Shown: piece by piece, positions 57,439-64,000 of the stretch
Layout of the letters: each line of letters begins with the position of its first letter
How positions within the stretch are numbered: the stretch's first letter is position 1
Assembly: GCA_037176885.1 (NCBI GenBank)
Contig: JAWWNJ010000103.1
Span: 682,001-746,000, forward strand
Origin: Favolaschia claudopus
Lineage: Eukaryota; Basidiomycota; Agaricomycetes; Agaricales; Mycenaceae
Reading direction: 5' to 3'
DNA: 64,000 nucleotides
Made by a program: the position numbers and the translations under genes
Notes under the pieces: generated by a model
What the model saw: only the letters and a program-made list of their open reading frames with translations
Database searches by the model: none
What the model was told of the DNA's origin: nothing

Positions 57439-60353
57439 ATGCCTCCGCGTCGCCAGGGTACTTCAAAAGCCCTTCCCGGTGGTGCTCTCGAAACTATGAT
57501 TCCGCTCGGTGAGTCAGTTCATGGGAGACTCATTTTTCTCTTTTTCAAACAAGTATCTAGATCAAGCTCCGGATACTCCCGTTGGGCGCACACCACCAGC
57601 TACCAGACGCCGTACACGTAGAAGACAGCCTATCGATGAAGATAACACAGGCGCTGATCAAACTCCCATGCGCACTCGCCGCAGTCAACACCGCCAACGC
57701 CTATTGTTGTCCAACCGCTTGATGCAGGGGCCGAGAGTAAGCTACCCGGTCGTCCAAATGATTGCGAAAACTAAATCCTGACTGTCGTTGCTTGTCCCAG
57801 ATGAATCTAGCCCTGCACCACAGAATCGTCGTCGAGCTGTTGCAAGAACTGTGCCCGTTCCCGCCGTCGCAACAAGCTCTCGAACAACTTTAGAGGACAT
57901 GCCCCCTGGTGCGTAATTTCATTCAATTCCTTCTCATGCCCTTACTAACTCGAAGAAAACTAGCTCATCCCAGCCTGTCCCAGCATCCAAGAGACTTGTT
58001 TGACTCCGACTTGGACGATTCCGGGCACCATAATCAAAACCAGCGTCGTGTACGTTTTACAGACGATACAGAAGACTTTCACTTTTCATCTCCTCCTCGG
58101 CAAGTTCGACCCACATTCTCCTTTTATATCGACTTCCTCACATAGTCCAACTCCGAGTCGACGATCTCGTGGCGGAGGACCTCGCAGCCCCTCGCATGCT
58201 CCCCAGCCTCCCATGAATACCAGACAAGACACGACACCGTCTCGCGGTCTGCATACGGGCGGGCCCGGGAGGTCTACTCCTCGCAGTCCTGCACCCAGTC
58301 GTGGACGACTAACACCCCAATCAAGTCGGGCACCACCCCCAGCCGGCACGCGACGTGTAGCTCGAGCTGTTGGGACTCGGAAATCAAGTGCAGAGGATAT
58401 ATGGACATTTTACAGCGAGATGAAAAGCAAAAACCATTGCTTGTTTTGCCAGTTGAGTAATTTATTTGGTTCTATCACCGTTCTCATCTTTTCTTTTTCA
58501 AGGAAACTTCGTCAGACTCATCCTCATATCAAAGCCACTGCATTCAGCACTAAGACCAGCACTGGCGTTCTACGTAAACATCTTTATACAGAACATCCCA
58601 TTCGAAATCGAATCATGCAGCTTCTCGATGAACATCTCGATCGGACTGCAGCTGAAATTGCGGTAAGTCAAGTTGATCCAGTTTTACGTTGGACTAACAT
58701 TATGTAGGCAGCATTAGGAAAGCTATCAACCACGATGGACGTCTGGACTGACCAGCGCTCACAGTATGCGTTGAAGCTTCGGTCTGCCCTCGTCGGTTTC
58801 ATTCAGATCCCGGGGAGGCATGACGGGGAGCATTTGGCACATGCCTTCTTGCATGGCATCGACCGAATCAAAGCAGCAAACAAGGTAAGCTCTTACTTCT
58901 GTCTCTTTTTTCTGCGGCTCAACTGCTCTTTTCCTGCCCATTCTAGCTGGGCTGGATCACAGGCGACAATGCCTCGAACATGGACACGTTCTCAGTGCAA
59001 GTCGGAACTCAGTTACGTCGCCGCGCAATAAAGTTTCCAGCACGGGAACGTCGTATACGGTAGGCGGCTTACTTTCTGATCTATTTCTTCTTACATCTGG
59101 TGCCAGGTGTTTCCCTCATATTACCCATTTGGCCTGCAACGCCGTCTTGAAAGCCATTACCAATATGGATTTCGCCGAACCCGAAGCTGTCGACTTTGGT
59201 GCGCACGACGATACGGCATCATCGTTCTTAGATGCGATAGACCGTGATCCAATTGCCACCATTCGCACTATCATTCGACTGGTACCACTTTTTTTTTTGA
59301 CCAGATGTATCTCAATTTTCTCATGCCTCCTCAATATTAGATTTGATCCTCCTCACTCCGTCGACAATTTCTTTCAGAAATCATTACCACACTCGGATTG
59401 AACAACCTTGAACTTCTTCGCGATGTTATAACACGGTGGTCTTCCACGCTTCTCATGATTGATCGCAGTCTTGTCCTTCGACCGGTGGCTATTTTCATCT
59501 TGATAACAAGTGGTAATTCTGATGTCTTGCAGGCCATTGATCACTTTCTGGAAAGCAATGAATTTGAAGAAGTCTCGTTGTATCATTTTGGGGATGAGGA
59601 GTGGAAAGCGCTTGAAGTTTTCAAGAAGATTTTGGATGTAAGCATTGTTTGATTTGTGCCTCACACCGGTCTCTTCTTGCTTAATTTGTGGCTCGGTCCC
59701 GCATGCCTTTCAACAAAAATTATCTGCAGAGAAGACACCAACACTTTGCCACGCACTTCCGGCATTCGAGGCCATGATCAAGAAATGGGAGCAAATGCAG
59801 GTCGAATTCCCGGAAGCATACAATATCATACAAGATGGCATCGACAAACTTACCTCGTATCAAGCACGAATTGAGGACGTTCCGGCTTATACTTTGGCGA
59901 TGAGTGAGTGTCGCAGGACTTGATGCAAATTTGATCTAATGGTTACAAAGTCATCAATCCGAGAATCAAACTCCGTTGGCTGAGCCTTCATCGACCAGAG
60001 AAAGTAGACTGGGCGAAGCAAACCCTCAAAAAAGCGGTAAGTCGAGACATTCATCACTTTCATACGACGCTAATCAAGCCGAGCAGCTTCAAGCATATGA
60101 CAACAACACAGCGACGGAGCCGAATCCCCCACCATATGACAGCTGGGCCGACGAGATCCTAGGCATGGAAGCTCCCGCTGCAGAGGTTGCCGAGGACAGC
60201 ATCGACGACGAAATAGCTGCGTACTTTGCTGATCCTCGAGTTGGACTCAATTTACTGAATTTTTGGGAGGTGAGCTCCTCCTGCCCTCGTCGACAGTGTG
60301 GCAGATAAATTTCTAACTATATTGCAGGAAAACCAGCTGCGTTATCGTCGAAT
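57439..60353 (+). pseudogene. hAT-family transposase, C-terminus lost
   Basis: Starts MPPRRQGTSKALPGGALETM; an intron ending at CTAG near 57562 joins it to QAPDTPVGRTPPATRRR. A long disordered Arg/Pro-rich segment follows to 58380. Then a BED-type zinc finger split by an intron appears (WTFYSEMKSKNHCLFC, TGVLRKHLYTEHP). After it come TTMDVWTDQRSQYAL, ITGDNASNMDTF, FPHITHLACNAVLKAI, DVITRWSSTLLMIDRSL, PHAFQQKLSAEKTPTLCHAL and PRIKLRWL, all typical of fungal hAT transposases. The dimerisation domain should follow, but after NFWE and an intron only ENQLRYRRMFTLA remains before the sequence joins an unrelated antisense gene near 60360. At least nine introns are inferred. Without the C-terminal dimerisation domain it should be inactive. 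Confidence 0.75.
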
Positions 60354-60382
60354 GTTCACACTTGCGCATAGCAAAGAGAATA

Positions 60383-60973
60383 AGATAGAGAGCGTGGGAT
60401 CCCCGCACCCTTATGTCAGCATCACACTGTGACATTGTCACGCTCGACGTCGAGGGCTTATAGCACGATGCTAAGGTCCAGATTGGGAATTTTGCCCAAT
60501 ACAAGTCTTAGATAGAGGTTCAATGAAGGGTTCCTATTGGGCAGAGTTGCCAAAATGTCCCTTGGTCTCTTGCTATATGACCCACAAAAAAATTCAGACC
60601 ACTTTTTTCCTGAGTGTTTCTATGTGGTTTTCTCACCAAATGGGACACTTTTCAAAAACTTCGGAGGAAAATTTGGCCAGCACAGCCACATGATAGTCAT
60701 CTCGGCATGCTTCGGCAGCTCGCTTATGGGTGGGACCTGTCAAACCATGAGTGACAGAACCTCCTTGCAGTGTGGAAGGTGCTTTTCAAACCAAAAACCA
60801 AAATTTCAGAGCCGAAACAGCGAGAATGTCTTCTAAGTCTGTAGGTCAGCCCTTCCGCAGGCCGGAAAGAGCACGAAATTTTTTTGTGCGACTGGGGATT
60901 TGGCCGTGGGAACGATTAATAAGCGTTACATAACGTGCTTAAGTAAGGTGCGGGGATCCCACGCTCTCTATCT
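60383..60973. mobile_element. 591-bp TA-flanked element in the minus-strand gene
   Basis: AGATAGAGAGCGTGGGATCC and its inverse form 27-bp TIRs ending CGCACC, with TA at 60381-60382 and 60974-60975. It interrupts the minus-strand gene just after its C2H2-like finger; removing it with one TA continues the frame into HILFAMRK. No gene inside. Confidence 0.85.
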
Positions 60974-61256
60974 TATGCTTGCCAACATGGCCGCGCATCC
61001 CAGATATTTTTACAGTGTACCCACAAAGTTTGCATGGAACTTGTGTTTTGCCGTCAAGCTTTGGTTTCGGTCGCACATGTGACGGTACCTCTACACAGAA
61101 TGACTTATGCCCTGTAAAAATGCAAGGTGGTTAGGAGGTAATGCAAAGCATAGTGCTGATTTACCTGTGGCATTGTGGTATGGTACTGAAGGATTATTGA
61201 CTTCAGGAAGACTATTGATTCGAGTCACAATGTCATCGCTCTCTGGGTCAAGCATA

Positions 61257-61658
61257 CAGTATTTTGACGCTGCTTTACACAGCGACATTCCTTTACACAC
61301 TTTGATTATTGGCCGCATTCGGGTAAAATTGGGCAAATCATGTAACTGTATACTCAATATGAGTTATTTAGGCCCCATTTAGATGTCTGAGCACGAGTTT
61401 TGGCCATAGATGGTCGGGAGCTGGCGAAAAGTGAGACATCAGTGCCATCAATTTTGGCAACTTTCATCAATCGGTCGTTTACACACTACAAATCTGTGAA
61501 CATAGACACCCTCTCTTCATCTAAATCCTCGAAAATATTGTTGGACACTCAGTGGGGTACTTAGAAAAGGTCTGTGTACTCAGATGTGGCATAAGAACAA
61601 AACATGAAACTCAAATCTCAAAATCATTTTTGGTGTGTAAAGGAGCGTCAAAATACTG
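61257..61658. mobile_element. 402-bp TA-flanked element in the minus-strand gene
   Basis: CAGTATTTTGACGCTGCTTT at 61257 pairs with AAGGAGCGTCAAAATACTG ending at 61658; TA flanks both sides. On the minus strand the host frame runs into the TIR, which supplies a TGA stop. Removing the element with one TA joins FTWT to MLDPESDD in frame. Confidence 0.85.
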
Positions 61659-64000
61659 TAGTCCATGTAAACTCTGTAGTTTCCGCCAATTGGGCAAAAT
61701 CAATGGCCCATGTTGAGCTATCAGGGTCAGATATTTCTGGTGCAAGAGGGTAAATCTGGGAAGACGGTAGTTCAAGAAGAAGCTGTTTGTTTTTGGCTTG
61801 AGCGGTTGCTTCAACAAGTTTAAGAAACTTCTTGTTCCATTGCCATTTGGTCTCCTCACGCTCTTGAGTGATCTCCATGAGCTGGTCAACAACTGTGATT
61901 CCGGAGTTGGGATTCTCCTGTTCCTCGACATCTATTGCAGAGAGTGGTGTGCTCTGGTTATCTTTCTTGAACTCCTTGATTAATAGTGTACAAAGACAAA
62001 CATCCTCTTTGGTTCGAACAAGGAATCCAGCCAGATCATTAATCTTGACTGTATCCTCCTCCTCTAGAGGATCAAAATCAATATCAAGCTTTCTCTGATG
62101 GAAGTCTGCAACGGCAATTCCCTGTACTCGCTGTGTTCTCAAGGTTGTTTTCTTGCTGCGGTTTGAGCTAAGGCCAGCAACAAGAGTGAATTTCATATAT
62201 TTTTTAGTAACCGTCCTTGTCTGTCAGGAAATTTTTTACCATTTCTGGTTGATCTTCAGTATGAGGATCATCCACTATGTCCGAAAAATAGTTATCCAGG
62301 TCAAGGCCAAGGTCGACCCCTGAATCATCTGACTCTGATTCACCAGCTGTGTTGAGTAGTGCCTGATTAATCTCATCAGTAGAGACTGATGGACCATCAG
62401 GATTGACTAGAGGTGGAATAGGGACGCGCTCAGTTTCCATTTCCGAACGATCGTCCCCCGGTGAAAATGAAGTCCCGATATATATCCCTACAGGTCGCAG
62501 GTGATCCCAGTCAGAGTCTACAAACAGCTCATCCCACTTCACAACATAGTCAGCACCGAAATGCTTCCGCAAGACATCATTGGCATCTTGCTTTCCTTGC
62601 TTATACTCCTTAGCAATGTCAACATTCCCTACAACCACATCACCTAGCCATGAAGCTGGATTTATATGGTCAATCCCCAGAGCTCCTGACAATTTCAGCT
62701 TCCGATGTCCACGGTCAAGGTCTGGATTTCGTTGAAAATTTGCATTGATCATAATACATCGAACAATGAGCTGTGAGTCTGCGTAGAGTGGATTGGTGAG
62801 AAAGTTTGCTTGATGCTTGATATACATGGCAGTGCAGAGATGAGAATAAGTAGACAGTGAGCGGATCTGTTCTGAAAGACTTTTATTCACATCTATGAAA
62901 GGAAAAATCAGGTATCCCATGAACTCTGCATAGAAGTTGATTGCAATTCGTATCTTCCTCTCGGCTGGATTAATCGGGAGTTGAAGTGTCCGCAACTGGT
63001 ACTGTACATCTCTTGGATCAAAGTGATAGCCTTTGGAACATTTTGTTTGTCTGCAGGATCAAGAAGGCCTTTGGCTTTCTCAATTGATATATGAGATAGC
63101 ATGGCTAAATGTGAGATAATGTTAGTTGGCTTGAGGATTGTGTCCCCAATAGCAATTCCAACAAGGTTACGGGTAAGCGTAGCAAACCCTGAATCAACTT
63201 TGATATTCAGTACTTATGTAGGGTCAATAGAACTCACGCTTTGCCACATGCTTCAGATCTGAACCAGGAATTACTCCATGCTTTGAGGTATACCTGTTAA
63301 TCCCAAGACACCCCTCCAGAATTCTTCCCAGGGGTGAGTTCCGGTCCACTTCCTGCACCATGCAGATTGTAAACTTAGCCAGTCGAAAAACCCCATCACC
63401 ATCACTTTCAATGGACCAGATAGGGCCATACATTGCTTCACCATTAGGATCCGTTCTCCATGCCTCAAGGACAATTTCTAGCCACTCTGCAAATTCTAGG
63501 CCGCTTTCTGACTTATCTGTTGGAGATGCAACAATGGGCACAGCAGTGTAATGCTTTTCATTTGCATACGGAGCAATAGCAACAACGGTAGCATCGCTGC
63601 CATAACAAACTCGGGTTTCTGACTTTTTATCTGTCTCTGCAAGAGCTTTGCGGACTATCTCGAGTGATTCCAAAGATTCAACTTCTGTATTGACCCTTTT
63701 TGAATGCTCTCGGCACAGGCCCAAGATGGCGTTTCTCTGTGCGCAATATCTGAGGAATGGATTAAGAGACACACCATCAAACATCATCACGTTTCCCGGG
63801 AGCTGTGAACAGTTTGGGAAGGAAGGAAGAGGTTTAATCTCCGGAGTGAAGAAAGAACGGATGTTGGATGTGATCTCCTTCTTGTTAGGGGTTCCGATTG
63901 ATGGTATTAACTTTGGAATTCGATGGTGACGCATGATAGTAGAAACTGAAGCTAGACGCAGAGACTTTTGGAGAGCATATAGAAGTCTTGGCCCTCCAAT

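Larger units (their letters stand above)
60376..64000 (-). pseudogene. Copy of a fungal multi-copy gene of unknown function, possibly transposase-like; broken
   Basis: The gene enters from the right edge: LLYALQKSLRLASVST, IPKLIPSIGTPNKKEI, VMMFDGVSLN, AILGLCREHS, GSDATVVAIAPY, IWSIESDGDGVFRL and LKHVAKR. An intron (63237-63189) leads to FATLTRNLVGIAIGD. Later parts are NFYAEFMGYLIFPFIDVNKS, RNPDLDRGHRKLKLSGALGI, LRTQRVQGIAV and, past an insertion, MLDPESDDIVTRINSL. An intron at about 61132-61184 precedes a C2H2-like finger, CKLCGYTVKISGMRGHVGKH. Two frameshifts (a 5-nt microduplication near 63003 and a 1-nt shift near 62210), a likely internal deletion near 62735 and two insertions disable it. 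I recall many similar hypothetical proteins in mushroom genomes. The Asp-containing motifs and LKHVAKR step resemble P-element/THAP9-type RNase H transposases, but this is an inference. Confidence 0.6.

Noticed and set aside
60353..60420. Continuation of the hAT transposase beyond FTLA
   Set aside because: The following codons are antisense to a better-supported minus-strand gene and then enter a TIR element.

Overview
The window is transposon-rich fungal DNA, most likely from a mushroom-forming basidiomycete (Agaricomycetes). The evidence is: introns of about 45-65 nt with GT-AG ends; a Plavaka-type (CACTA-like) transposase; chromodomain Ty3/gypsy and Ty1/copia retroelements; a LINE with a poly(A) tail; hAT, pogo/Tigger-like and IS630/Tc1-like DNA elements; a STAND NTPase with kinesin-light-chain-type TPRs; and an F-box/LRR-type gene of the kind common in this class. 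There is no rRNA gene, convincing complete tRNA, CRISPR array or bacterial operon. I do not name a species.

Layout. 1-2.3 kb: copia gag remnant (minus) split by a 1-kb insertion. 2.4-6.6 kb: two-motif repeat array, Plavaka transposase (minus), and a 683-bp fold-back element. 6.9-13 kb: nested TA-flanked inverted-repeat elements and unassigned DNA. 13.5-14.0 kb: a possible TFIIS-N-like gene fragment. 14.1-18.6 kb: a STAND/TPR gene broken by stop codons and three insertions. 18.9-21.7 kb: decayed LINE. 22-31 kb: more miniature elements, one of them inside a spliced transcription unit (24.5-26.6 kb), plus a 1.16-kb pogo-derived element. 31-36 kb: mostly unassigned. 36.1-36.5 kb: a short, divergent histone H2A gene. 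37.8-39.4 kb: F-box-type gene. 40.5-41.3 kb: duplicated ATATATCTCG-rich block. 43.6-46.8 kb: a Tc1-like transposon carrying a second, intact four-exon gene. 46.8-55.6 kb: a coding-intact Ty3/gypsy chromovirus with overlapping gag-pro and pol frames but no visible 3' LTR. 57.4-60.35 kb: truncated hAT transposase. 60.4-64 kb: broken copy of a fungal gene family with possible transposase-like features, running off the right edge.

How it fits together. Most of the window is layered transposition. Target duplications (mostly TA, once TTA, once possibly 10 bp) date insertions relative to one another. In two host-like or older genes, several insertions can be removed on paper with one target copy and the reading frame continues, so those genes predate the insertions. 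The points most worth following are the passenger gene of the Tc1-like element, the 60.4-64 kb family, the H2A variant, and the gag/pol junction. Gene calls rest on motif recognition and splice-phase arithmetic done by eye; no database search was possible.
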